Made by a program: the position numbers and the translations under genes
Origin: Bacteroidales bacterium
GTDB lineage: Bacteria; Bacteroidota; Bacteroidia; Bacteroidales; UBA932
Reading direction: 5' to 3'
Assembly (NCBI GenBank): GCA_017527625.1
Contig: JAFXPV010000006.1
Span: 1-10,332, forward strand
Length of the DNA stretch: 10,332 nt
In this document: positions 1-5,548 of the stretch, piece after piece
Position numbering within the stretch: position 1 is the stretch's first letter
Layout: the number at the start of each line of letters is the position of its first letter
Notes under the pieces: generated by a model
The model's input: the letters and a program-made list of their open reading frames with translations, nothing else
Told to the model about the DNA's origin: nothing
Databases searched by the model: none

Positions 1-121
1 AAGAAATTCACGCTTGCTCTTTCAATTGTTATGCTACAATTGCCTTGTACTATTTTTCCAATAGCACTTAGTCTTCCATCTTTTCAATCAACTTTATCCT
101 CCGTTCTTCCGAAACGGGCTG
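1..121 (-). other. Leader region of a leftward gene outside the window
   Basis: This stretch lies downstream of the leftward promoter at 122-152, so it is probably the transcribed leader, and possibly the first codons, of a gene whose body lies left of the window. Read on the minus strand it has a three-codon mini-ORF (Met-Glu-Asp-stop, 79 down to 68). It also has a frame open from about position 88 to the edge, but that frame has no ATG. A 7-bp inverted repeat sits at 23-42. I cannot identify the gene. Confidence 0.4.
23..42 (-). repeat. Inverted repeat CAATTGT-N6-ACAATTG
   Basis: CAATTGT (23-29) and ACAATTG (36-42) are perfect reverse complements around a 6-nt loop, so a 7-bp hairpin can form in RNA from either strand. 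It lies roughly 75-90 nt downstream of the predicted start of the leftward transcript. No U-run follows it on the minus strand, so it is not a standard terminator. It could be a leader structure, a protein-binding dyad, or chance in AT-rich DNA. Confidence 0.4.
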
Positions 122-152
122 CAAATATAGCCCTTCTTTTTTTATCTCCAAA
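122..152 (-). promoter_or_regulatory. Leftward Bacteroidota-type promoter
   Basis: On the minus strand a -33 box TTTG (plus-strand CAAA at 149-152) is followed after exactly 19 nt by the -7 box TATATTTG (plus-strand CAAATATA at 122-129). This matches the Bacteroidota sigma-ABfr consensus TTTG-N19-TAnnTTTG in full. Transcription would start near 115 and run off the left edge. The promoter lies beyond the DUF1080 terminator, so it serves a separate downstream gene. Confidence 0.7.
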
Positions 153-170
153 AAAATATTAAAAATTTTC

Positions 171-205
171 AAAAAAAAAGACCGGCGAATTCAAAATCGC
201 CGGTC
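171..205 (-). terminator. Intrinsic terminator of the DUF1080 gene
   Basis: Read on the minus strand, GACCGGCGA and TCGCCGGTC (180-188 and 197-205) form a perfect 9-bp GC-rich stem with an 8-nt loop. It is followed directly by nine T residues (plus-strand A-run 171-179). This is a textbook Rho-independent terminator placed 22 nt after the DUF1080 stop codon. In the plus direction no T-run follows, so it acts leftward only. Confidence 0.93.
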
Positions 206-227
206 CATATATCGAAAACAGCAGATT

Positions 228-1115
228 CTAGAGTTCGCGAATCCAGATATTTCTGAAGCTTACGGGCTCGCTGGGATCTCCGTGGGCCTGGAGGAGGAGC
301 TTGTAAGTGGTGTTCTGATTAACCGGCGGGATGCCTATGTAAGAAGTGGTACCGATGATCTCAACATCGTTCAGTACGACTACACCATTATATATAAGAG
401 TAACTTTCGGTTTGGTCCTGTACTGTCCCATCTTGTTGAAAGTAGGAGCAGTGAAGATAAGGTCGTAGTACTGCCACTCGCCGTTGGGGCGTGAAGGGTT
501 GGCAAGGGGAATAGTCTGTTTGTAGACACTACCTACCATACCGTTCACATAAGTAGGGTTGTTGTAACCGTCGAGGATCTGGATTTCATAGCCAGTGTTG
601 CCACCGATTTTGAGACCGGTGTTGCCACGGCTCTGGCCGCTGCCCTGGATTCCCTCCGGAACACGCCACTCCAGGTGGATCTGGAAATCGCCGAATTCAC
701 GTTTGGTGATGATGTCGCCGGCCCTCTTGTTGACTGTGAGGAGGCCGTCGGCTACTGTCCACTGAGCTTCTCCGCCACCGCGGGCTGATTCCCATTCGTT
801 AAGGTTTGTGCCGTCGAAAAGGATGATAGCGTCTGAGGGAGCGCCCCAGTTCTGGTTCTTTGCGTCGAATTTACCGGGAGTCACTGTCGGGGGAACCGGA
901 TCGTAGAATTCGGTCATATCGGGAGTCATCCTGGGAGCTTCCTGGCCATTGGGCTGCTGGGTACCGCCGACCCTGCTGGGAGGGGTGCGCACACCCTGCT
1001 GCTGGGGAGCACCGTTAGGTCTGTTGGGATTGCCCTGAGGGGGCTGTGCGAGAGCCGAACCGCTGAAGAGCATGATCAATGCTGCAGATGCAGCGAAAAG
1101 GATATTCTTTTTCAT
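228..1115 (-). CDS. Secreted DUF1080 (3-keto-disaccharide hydrolase-like) protein
   Basis: This is a 295-residue exported protein. Residues 1-23 form a signal peptide: a Lys-Lys start, a hydrophobic core, and cleavage expected after Ala-Leu-Ala, before Gln24. There is no lipobox Cys, so release to the periplasm or outside is likelier than lipid anchoring. Residues 24 to about 62 are a Pro/Gln/Asn/Gly-rich linker. Residues about 95-295 match the DUF1080 jelly-roll (concanavalin-like) domain, with the opening ILFDGTNLNEWE, a central GYEIQILDGYNN segment, and a C-terminal VSFRNIWIREL strand. Family members include proteins acting on 3-keto-glycosides or other glycans. The substrate here cannot be told, and no SusC/SusD or dehydrogenase genes lie nearby. 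The gene appears monocistronic, with a -7 box at 1154-1161 and a terminator at 171-205. I am sure of the family and unsure of the activity. Confidence 0.88.
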   Translation of the reverse strand: MKKNILFAASAALIMLFSGSALAQPPQGNPNRPNGAPQQQGVRTPPSRVGGTQQPNGQEAPRMTPDMTEFYDPVPPTVTPGKFDAKNQNWGAPSDAIILFDGTNLNEWESARGGGEAQWTVADGLLTVNKRAGDIITKREFGDFQIHLEWRVPEGIQGSGQSRGNTGLKIGGNTGYEIQILDGYNNPTYVNGMVGSVYKQTIPLANPSRPNGEWQYYDLIFTAPTFNKMGQYRTKPKVTLIYNGVVVLNDVEIIGTTSYIGIPPVNQNTTYKLLLQAHGDPSEPVSFRNIWIREL

Positions 1116-1149
1116 CTTTGTTTTGAATAATGTTGGTTGATAAATGATT

Positions 1150-1183
1150 TTTGCAAATATAAAATAAAATCATCGTATTTTTG
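1150..1183 (+). promoter_or_regulatory. Promoter for nhaA
   Basis: TTTG at 1150-1153 is followed by the full -7 match TATTTTTG at 1176-1183. The spacer is 22 nt, longer than the usual 19-21. Transcription would start around 1189, leaving about a 20-nt leader before the ATG at 1209. This argues against any nhaA start upstream of the promoter, such as the in-frame ATG at 1137. Confidence 0.55.
1154..1161 (-). promoter_or_regulatory. -7 box for the DUF1080 gene
   Basis: On the minus strand the sequence reads TATATTTG, a full match to the TAnnTTTG box, about 38 nt upstream of the DUF1080 start. It implies a 5' leader of about 30 nt. I see no good -33 TTTG at the expected distance, so the promoter may be weak or activator-dependent. 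It abuts the -33 box of the divergent nhaA promoter. Confidence 0.5.
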
Positions 1184-1208
1184 TGCCATATTTCAGAAAA
1201 GTCGTTGC

Positions 1209-2540
1209 ATGAAAACAGGAGCCTTAAACGCAGGAAGAAGATATACGAGGAACGCTTTCCAACTCTTCACTAAAAGTGGTTCGGTCGGCGGCTTCATACT
1301 TTTCTTCTGCGCCATCATAGCCGTAATAGTCGCTAATGTGCCCAGCCTCCAGCATTTGCTCAGGATCTGGGATATGGATATGGGTATCGAAGTAGGCAAG
1401 TTCTCCATCAAGATGGATTTCATCCAGTGGATCAACGACGGACTGATGGCTATATTCTTCCTGAACGTAGGTCTTGAAATAAAGCACGAGATTCTTGCCG
1501 GAGAGCTGTCCCAGCCCAAGAAGGCTATGCTGCCGATATTTGCGGCTCTGGGCGGAATGATATTCCCTGCACTTATATATACTGTCTTCAACTCCGGCAC
1601 GGCGAGCGCCAATGGATGGGGTATCCCGATGGCCACCGACATCGCCTTCGCGATGGGAGTCCTCGCACTTCTGGGAAAGAGCTGCCCCATAGGACTCAAG
1701 GTGTTCCTGACGGCCCTGGCCATCGTGGATGACCTCGGCAGCATCATCGTCCTTGCGATATTCTATCCCACACACGCCATCCACGGCATCTTCCTGCTTT
1801 ACGCCGCCATCGTGATGCTGATCCTGCTTGCATTCAACTACCTGAATGTCCGCAATTCGATGATGTACATCATACCGGGGCTGTTCCTGTGGTATTTCGT
1901 CTTCAAGTCAGGCATCCACGCAACCATCGCCGGTGTGCTGCTGGCCATAACCATCCCTGCCAAGACCCGCATCAATGAAGTGAGATTCTACACTAACGTC
2001 CAGCATCTGCTCAACAAATTCAAGGCAGCAAGCCACGGCCAGCTCGAAGTCGACACCACTCCCGAGCAGCTCGACCTGCTGCACCAGATCAACAACCGTG
2101 TGGATGACATCAGCCCTTTGACCGACCGTTTCCAGGTTGCCCTCAGCACACCTGTCAACTACATAATAATGCCGCTGTTCGCACTTGCGAATGCCGGAGT
2201 CGCCTTCGGCGGCGACATATTCTCAGCCGGCTACTTCCACATCGCACTCGGCATATTCTTCGGCCTGCTGGTCGGCAAGCCCGTCGGCATTTTCCTCTTC
2301 AGCTGGCTTTCGATCAAACTCAAGCTCGCACAGCTGCCCAGCAAGTCTACCTACAAGCAGTTATTCGCTATGGGTATGGTCGGCAGCATCGGCTTCACTA
2401 TGTCGCTGTTCATCGACAACCTTGCCTTCACCGATCCTGAAATGGTGGCAGTCGGCAAAGCCGCAGTGCTTGTGACTTCTACGATCGCCGTCATCCTCGG
2501 CTTCCTGGCAGTGAAGATTACGGCCCAAAAAGAAGAGTAA
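1209..2540 (+). CDS. nhaA: Na+/H+ antiporter NhaA
   Basis: This inner-membrane secondary transporter exchanges protons for Na+ (or Li+) in pH and salt homeostasis. The 443-residue product carries the family hallmarks: a PMATDIAFAMG segment (Asp144), the ion-binding pair LAIVDDLGSII (Asp174-Asp175), and GLLVGKPVGI (Lys357), which match E. coli Asp133, Asp163/164 and Lys300. About a dozen hydrophobic segments are visible. It is longer than E. coli NhaA (388 residues), mainly through a soluble insert at about residues 253-308 between membrane segments, a feature of many Bacteroidota homologues. The frame stays open upstream to 1137, but those 24 codons read like noise and precede the predicted promoter, so I chose the ATG at 1209. 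No clear terminator follows, so some read-through into rpsP is possible. Confidence 0.95.
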   Translation: MKTGALNAGRRYTRNAFQLFTKSGSVGGFILFFCAIIAVIVANVPSLQHLLRIWDMDMGIEVGKFSIKMDFIQWINDGLMAIFFLNVGLEIKHEILAGELSQPKKAMLPIFAALGGMIFPALIYTVFNSGTASANGWGIPMATDIAFAMGVLALLGKSCPIGLKVFLTALAIVDDLGSIIVLAIFYPTHAIHGIFLLYAAIVMLILLAFNYLNVRNSMMYIIPGLFLWYFVFKSGIHATIAGVLLAITIPAKTRINEVRFYTNVQHLLNKFKAASHGQLEVDTTPEQLDLLHQINNRVDDISPLTDRFQVALSTPVNYIIMPLFALANAGVAFGGDIFSAGYFHIALGIFFGLLVGKPVGIFLFSWLSIKLKLAQLPSKSTYKQLFAMGMVGSIGFTMSLFIDNLAFTDPEMVAVGKAAVLVTSTIAVILGFLAVKITAQKEE

Positions 2541-2554
2541 AATCCTTCCGGCGT

Positions 2555-2584
2555 TTTGTAATTTCAAAAAAAGGCGTATTTTTG
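2555..2584 (+). promoter_or_regulatory. Promoter for rpsP-rimM
   Basis: TTTG at 2555-2558, an 18-nt spacer, and TATTTTTG at 2577-2584 closely match the Bacteroidota promoter consensus. Transcription would begin near 2590 and give a leader of about 55 nt. The leader holds a perfect 10-nt palindrome (TTCTCGAGAA, 2593-2602) and a weak GTTAA/TTAAC stem (2612-2616 with 2625-2629). Confidence 0.7.
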
Positions 2585-2644
2585 CAGACCTTTTCTCGAG
2601 AAGATAAGGAAGTTAACCACATTATTAACTTTAAATAACACATT

Positions 2645-3205
2645 ATGGCTGTTAAAATTCGCCTTGCACGCCACGGAAAAAAGAATTACGCTTTTTATCA
2701 TATCGTGGTAACTGACGTCCGCTCACCTCGTGACGGCCGTTTCATCGAACAGATCGGTAGCTACAACCCCAACACCAACCCTGCAACCATCGTTCTCAAC
2801 AGCGAAAGAGCTCTTTATTGGCTCAATTGCGGTGCCCAGCCCTCTCCCACTACCCGTCGTATCCTTTCTTACGAAGGTGTACTGCTCAAGAAACATCTTG
2901 ACGGCGGCGTGAAGAAGGGTGCTTTCTCAGAAGCTGAGGCCCAGAAGAGATGGGATGCCTGGAAGGCTGAGAAGGATGCTAAGATCGCGAACAAGATCAG
3001 CGCTGTGAAGAACGCCGGCATCGAGGCTGCCAAAGCTGCCAAAGCTGCAGAAGCCAAAGTAAACACCGAGCGTGCTGAAGCTATTGCCAAGAAGAAAGCT
3101 GAAGAAGCTGCCGCAAAGGCCGCTGCAGAAGCTGAGGCAAAAGCCGCCGCTGAAGCAGAAGCCGCTGCAGAAGCTGCCGCTGAAGAAGCTCCCGCAGAAG
3201 CTTAA
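2645..3205 (+). CDS. rpsP: 30S ribosomal protein S16 with long Ala-rich tail
   Basis: S16 is an assembly protein of the small ribosomal subunit. Residues 1 to about 85 are the conserved core, opening with [14 protein letters not shown] and including the [21 protein letters not shown] stretch and YNPN. The family is typically 80-90 residues long, but this product has 186. After the core comes a charged segment, then a helix-favouring Ala/Glu/Lys tail (about 110-186) that ends in almost pure Ala and Glu. Such tails are common on Bacteroidota S16. At DNA level the tail is repetitive, for example tandem GCTGCCAAA at 3026-3043. The gene has its own promoter and is followed 2 nt later by rimM, which matches the known functional pairing. 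The trmD and rplS genes found after rimM in Proteobacteria are absent. Confidence 0.97.
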   Translation: MAVKIRLARHGKKNYAFYHIVVTDVRSPRDGRFIEQIGSYNPNTNPATIVLNSERALYWLNCGAQPSPTTRRILSYEGVLLKKHLDGGVKKGAFSEAEAQKRWDAWKAEKDAKIANKISAVKNAGIEAAKAAKAAEAKVNTERAEAIAKKKAEEAAAKAAAEAEAKAAAEAEAAAEAAAEEAPAEA

Positions 3206-3207
3206 TC

Positions 3208-3681
3208 ATGCGTGTTCTTAAATCTTACGGAACCCAGGGCGGCGTCATAGTAAGCACTGCCTCGATTCCCGAAGATTTCGAAATTTCAGAACCGGTATTC
3301 ATCGATTTCGATGAATTGCCGGTTCCTTTTTTTATCGAAGAATTCAAGCCCCACGGCAGCACCAAGGCATTCCTGAAACTCGAAGATGTCGACAGCCTGC
3401 AGGATGCCGAGGAACTGGTGGGCAGGGAGATATACTTCAGCATCGAAGAGGATGACGATTTCGCAGACTTCGCCGGACTGGAAGTTTTCGACGCGAAGAC
3501 ATCCAGACGTGTGGGCACCGTCGTCGAATACGTCGACATACCTTCTAATCCGTGCCTTGATGTCAGACTTGCGGACACAGACGACAGCGTCCTGCTGCCC
3601 TGTCACGAAGACCTGGTCGACAGCATCGACGAAAAGAAAGGCCGTATCTACCTGACAATCCCAGAAGGGCTTATCCAGTAG
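3208..3681 (+). CDS. rimM: Ribosome maturation factor RimM
   Basis: RimM assists late maturation of the 30S head region by binding ribosomal protein S19. This copy has 157 residues, slightly shorter than the usual 165-180. The N-terminal beta-barrel begins almost at the start codon (VLKSYGTQGGVIVS aligns with the usual V.KPHG..GEV motif) and continues through VPFFIEEF and AFLKLEDVDS..DAEELVGREIYF to about residue 77. A PRC-barrel follows (about 88-157), starting FAGLEVFD and ending with the typical DSIDEKKGRIYLTIPEGL. The canonical His of the PHG motif is replaced by Gly (YGTQGG), and the acidic linker at 79-87 lacks the usual aromatic. The gene follows rpsP after 2 nt and is surely co-transcribed. 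It ends 4 nt from the stop of the convergent def gene. Confidence 0.92.
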   Translation: MRVLKSYGTQGGVIVSTASIPEDFEISEPVFIDFDELPVPFFIEEFKPHGSTKAFLKLEDVDSLQDAEELVGREIYFSIEEDDDFADFAGLEVFDAKTSRRVGTVVEYVDIPSNPCLDVRLADTDDSVLLPCHEDLVDSIDEKKGRIYLTIPEGLIQ

Positions 3682-3685
3682 GCCC

Positions 3686-4249
3686 CTAATTCTCCACTTT
3701 GGCTTTGTAGCGTGTATTCACGCACCCTTTGGAAATACCGCGGAGCTTCCCCGAAATGAGCTTCTTGCGGATGGGTGTCGCGTGGTCGGTGAAGACAATG
3801 CCGTCGAGATGGTCTATCTCGTGCTGCACCATACGTGCCGCAAAATCGTCGAAGGTCTCTTCTTTCTGCTGGAAGTTCTCGTCGTAGTAGCGTACGGTTA
3901 TCACCTTCGGCCTCACCACGTCGGCGTCGACGTCGGGAATGCTCAGGCAACCTTCGTTATACTCCGAAGTCTCTTCGCTCTCCTCGATGATTTCGGGATT
4001 GATCATCTTCCGGTAGAAATCCTTGAGTTCGGGATATTTCTCGGTAAGGTCCTGCCCGTCGACGATGATCAGACGCTTGCTGACACCGACCTGGGGAGCA
4101 GCTATGCCGCAGCCGTCAGCCTTCTTCATAGTCTCATCCATATTGTTGAGAAGCTCCGTCACCGCATTGCGGTCGTCATTCTTGATGTCTACAGGCGCAG
4201 CCACCTCCCGGAGGACCTTGGACCCGTAAAGAAAAATCGGCATTATCAT
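3686..4249 (-). CDS. def: Peptide deformylase
   Basis: This metalloenzyme removes the formyl group from the N-terminal Met of nascent proteins in the cytoplasm. The 187-residue product has all three family motifs: GCGIAAPQVG (46-55, the GxGxAAxQ box), EGCLS (99-103, with metal ligand Cys101), and QHEIDHLDG (142-150, with ligands His143 and His147 and catalytic Glu144). Length and spacing fit an active type 1 enzyme. The C-terminus carries a basic tail, as in many Bacteroidales homologues. Two in-frame ATGs (4249 and 4243) begin the ORF as Met-Ile-Met, and the choice changes the protein by two residues. The gene lies 3 nt after the ruvX stop, so the two are co-transcribed. Confidence 0.97.
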   Translation of the reverse strand: MIMPIFLYGSKVLREVAAPVDIKNDDRNAVTELLNNMDETMKKADGCGIAAPQVGVSKRLIIVDGQDLTEKYPELKDFYRKMINPEIIEESEETSEYNEGCLSIPDVDADVVRPKVITVRYYDENFQQKEETFDDFAARMVQHEIDHLDGIVFTDHATPIRKKLISGKLRGISKGCVNTRYKAKVEN

Positions 4250-4252
4250 ATT

Positions 4253-4669
4253 TCAGTCAGTTTTTCTGTCTAAAAAAGTCTGGAGGATCAGCGCGGCGCT
4301 CACCTTGTCGACTGCCGCCTTGTCCCTGCGGGCCATCTTCTTGACTCCGGAGTCGATGAGGGAGCGGTGCGCAAGCACTGAAGTGAATCTCTCATCTTCC
4401 AGAGTCACAGGAATATCCGGAAAAGCCTTGCGCAGCTGCTTGAGGAAAACCTCAACGTCGGCCGCCGCCTCGCTGGGCTTGTTGTCCATATTCATCGGAT
4501 AGCCCACCACGAAGCGTACTATGCTCTCCTGCAGACTCATTTTTTTAAGATAATCTATTATATTTGCTGTTTGAACAGTTTCAATCGGAGACGCGAACAT
4601 CATCAGCGGGTCACTCATAGCAACCCCCGTGCGCTTTTTCCCGTAGTCTATTCCGATTATTCTGTCCAT
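4253..4669 (-). CDS. ruvX: YqgF/RuvX family nuclease (putative Holliday junction resolvase)
   Basis: This small RNase H-fold nuclease is linked in different bacteria to 16S rRNA 5'-end processing or Holliday junction resolution. From the ATG at 4669 the product has 138 residues, the usual family size. Motifs are RIIGIDYGKKRTGVAMSDP (Asp8), FVVGYPMNMDNKPSE (53-67), EDERFTS (91-97), and VDKVSAALILQTFL (Asp121). The acidic residues at 8, 91 and 121 would form the metal site. An in-frame ATG at 4687 would add six residues, but the predicted promoter box at 4676-4683 lies between the two ATGs, and the family normally starts just before the RIIGIDYG strand. I therefore prefer 4669. It heads a two-gene unit with def. 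Confidence 0.95.
   Translation of the reverse strand: MDRIIGIDYGKKRTGVAMSDPLMMFASPIETVQTANIIDYLKKMSLQESIVRFVVGYPMNMDNKPSEAAADVEVFLKQLRKAFPDIPVTLEDERFTSVLAHRSLIDSGVKKMARRDKAAVDKVSAALILQTFLDRKTD
4559..4566 (+). promoter_or_regulatory. Candidate -7 box for the M23-dxr-rseP operon
   Basis: TATATTTG is a full match to the TAnnTTTG box and lies inside the oppositely oriented ruvX coding region. Only a T-run (4541-4546), not a clear TTTG, lies near the -33 position. The next rightward gene starts at 4690, so this box would give a leader of about 115 nt. I see no better candidate in the 20-nt gap between the divergent genes. Confidence 0.3.
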
Positions 4670-4675
4670 AGGCCG

Positions 4676-4683
4676 CAAAGTTA
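4676..4683 (-). promoter_or_regulatory. -7 box for ruvX-def, implying a leaderless start
   Basis: The minus strand reads TAACTTTG, a full TAnnTTTG match, ending 6 nt before the ruvX ATG at 4669. About 20 nt upstream, TTTC (4707-4704) is a 3-of-4 match to the -33 box. With the usual 4-8 nt to the start point, the transcript would begin at or within a few bases of the ATG. The element overlaps the space just upstream of the divergent M23 gene. Confidence 0.5.
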
Positions 4684-4689
4684 ACATTT

Positions 4690-5547
4690 ATGTTCAAACG
4701 ACTGAAAAATAAATTCCGCATCCGCCGCAACTGGAGAGTGACCGTCAGGGAGATTGAAACCACCTCCGAGGTGTTTTCCTGCACGACGACGAAGGGCATC
4801 CTGATCACCGTGTTCGTCGTCGCCGCATTGCTGCTGATTGCCGCCACCTATTATATAACTGCGTACACTCCCGTCCGCTACCTCATTCCCGGCTATCCCA
4901 ACAAGGAGACAAGGGCTCTCCAGGAGGCCAACCAGCGCAGGATCGATTCCCTGGAGAACGAGGTGTCCCTCTGGGCCTTCCAGGTCAACAACATCCAGCG
5001 CATTGTCACCGGCCGCGAACCCGTCGATATGGACAGTCTGAGGGTGATGCAGAAAGATTCGACGACAAGCCTTTACAGGCAGCTGTACGCCCAGAAGGAC
5101 TCCATCCTCCGCAACGAGGTGGTCAACGAAGAGACCTTCAACATATCATCCCGCGACCGCAAGATAGAGCAGCTCGAAGGCATCCACTTCTTCACTCCGG
5201 TCAAGGGCATCGTCACTCAGAGCTACAATGCCGCCATCGGACATCCGTACATCGACATAGCCGCGGCGGAAGAAGAAATAGTCTATTCCGTGCTCGACGG
5301 CACCGTCATCAGCGCAGTCTGGAACGACGACACAGGATACACGATACAAATACAGCATAGCAACAATCTCGTATCGATCTACAAACACAACTCCCGCCTG
5401 CTCAAGAAGACAGGAGACAGAGTGTCGGCTGGCACTCCGATCGCCGTGGTAGGAGACACCGGCAAACTGAGCTATGGAATCCATCTGCATTTCGAGCTCT
5501 GGCACAACGGAGAGGCTATCGATCCTACCGAATACATAAAATTCTGA
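4690..5547 (+). CDS. Membrane-anchored M23 family metallopeptidase
   Basis: This is a probable peptidoglycan endopeptidase of the LytM/M23 family facing the periplasm. The 285-residue protein has a basic cytoplasmic N-terminus (1-35), one membrane segment (about 36-58), and a helical, probably coiled-coil stretch (about 71-106). A second linker and the M23 domain (about 165-285) follow. Zinc ligands appear intact: His185 and Asp189 (HPYID) and His267, with catalytic His233 (YKHNS) and His265 in the HLHF signature. It is therefore predicted to be active, unlike degenerate regulatory LytM proteins. TGYTIQIQHSNN and VGDTGKLSYGIHLHFELW are typical of the fold. The ATG is separated by one base from dxr downstream, so the peptidase heads the operon. 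It shares a 20-nt divergent gap with ruvX. Its exact cell-wall target cannot be told. Confidence 0.92.
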   Translation: MFKRLKNKFRIRRNWRVTVREIETTSEVFSCTTTKGILITVFVVAALLLIAATYYITAYTPVRYLIPGYPNKETRALQEANQRRIDSLENEVSLWAFQVNNIQRIVTGREPVDMDSLRVMQKDSTTSLYRQLYAQKDSILRNEVVNEETFNISSRDRKIEQLEGIHFFTPVKGIVTQSYNAAIGHPYIDIAAAEEEIVYSVLDGTVISAVWNDDTGYTIQIQHSNNLVSIYKHNSRLLKKTGDRVSAGTPIAVVGDTGKLSYGIHLHFELWHNGEAIDPTEYIKF

Positions 5548-5548
5548 A

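Noticed and set aside
1137..1208. 24-codon N-terminal extension of NhaA from the ATG at 1137
   Set aside because: It precedes the predicted nhaA promoter, its translation is unlike NhaA N-termini, and it lies in AT-rich intergenic DNA.
1193..1784. Two overlapping minus-strand open frames opposite nhaA
   Set aside because: They overlap each other in different frames, lack family motifs, and mirror strongly conserved nhaA codons.
2591..2644. Ribosomal-protein autoregulatory leader or riboswitch before rpsP
   Set aside because: Only a 10-nt palindrome and a 5-bp AT-rich stem are present in a short leader. This is too little to support a structured regulatory RNA without covariation data.
2972..3205. 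Tandem repeat or mobile repeat element in the GCT/GAA-rich 3' end of rpsP
   Set aside because: The repetition follows from Ala/Glu/Lys codons in a tail typical of the phylum. Copies are imperfect and there is no target duplication or unit structure.
3667..3685. Hairpin between rimM and def as a bidirectional terminator
   Set aside because: The stem is only 4 bp with an 11-nt loop, and no T-run follows on either strand.
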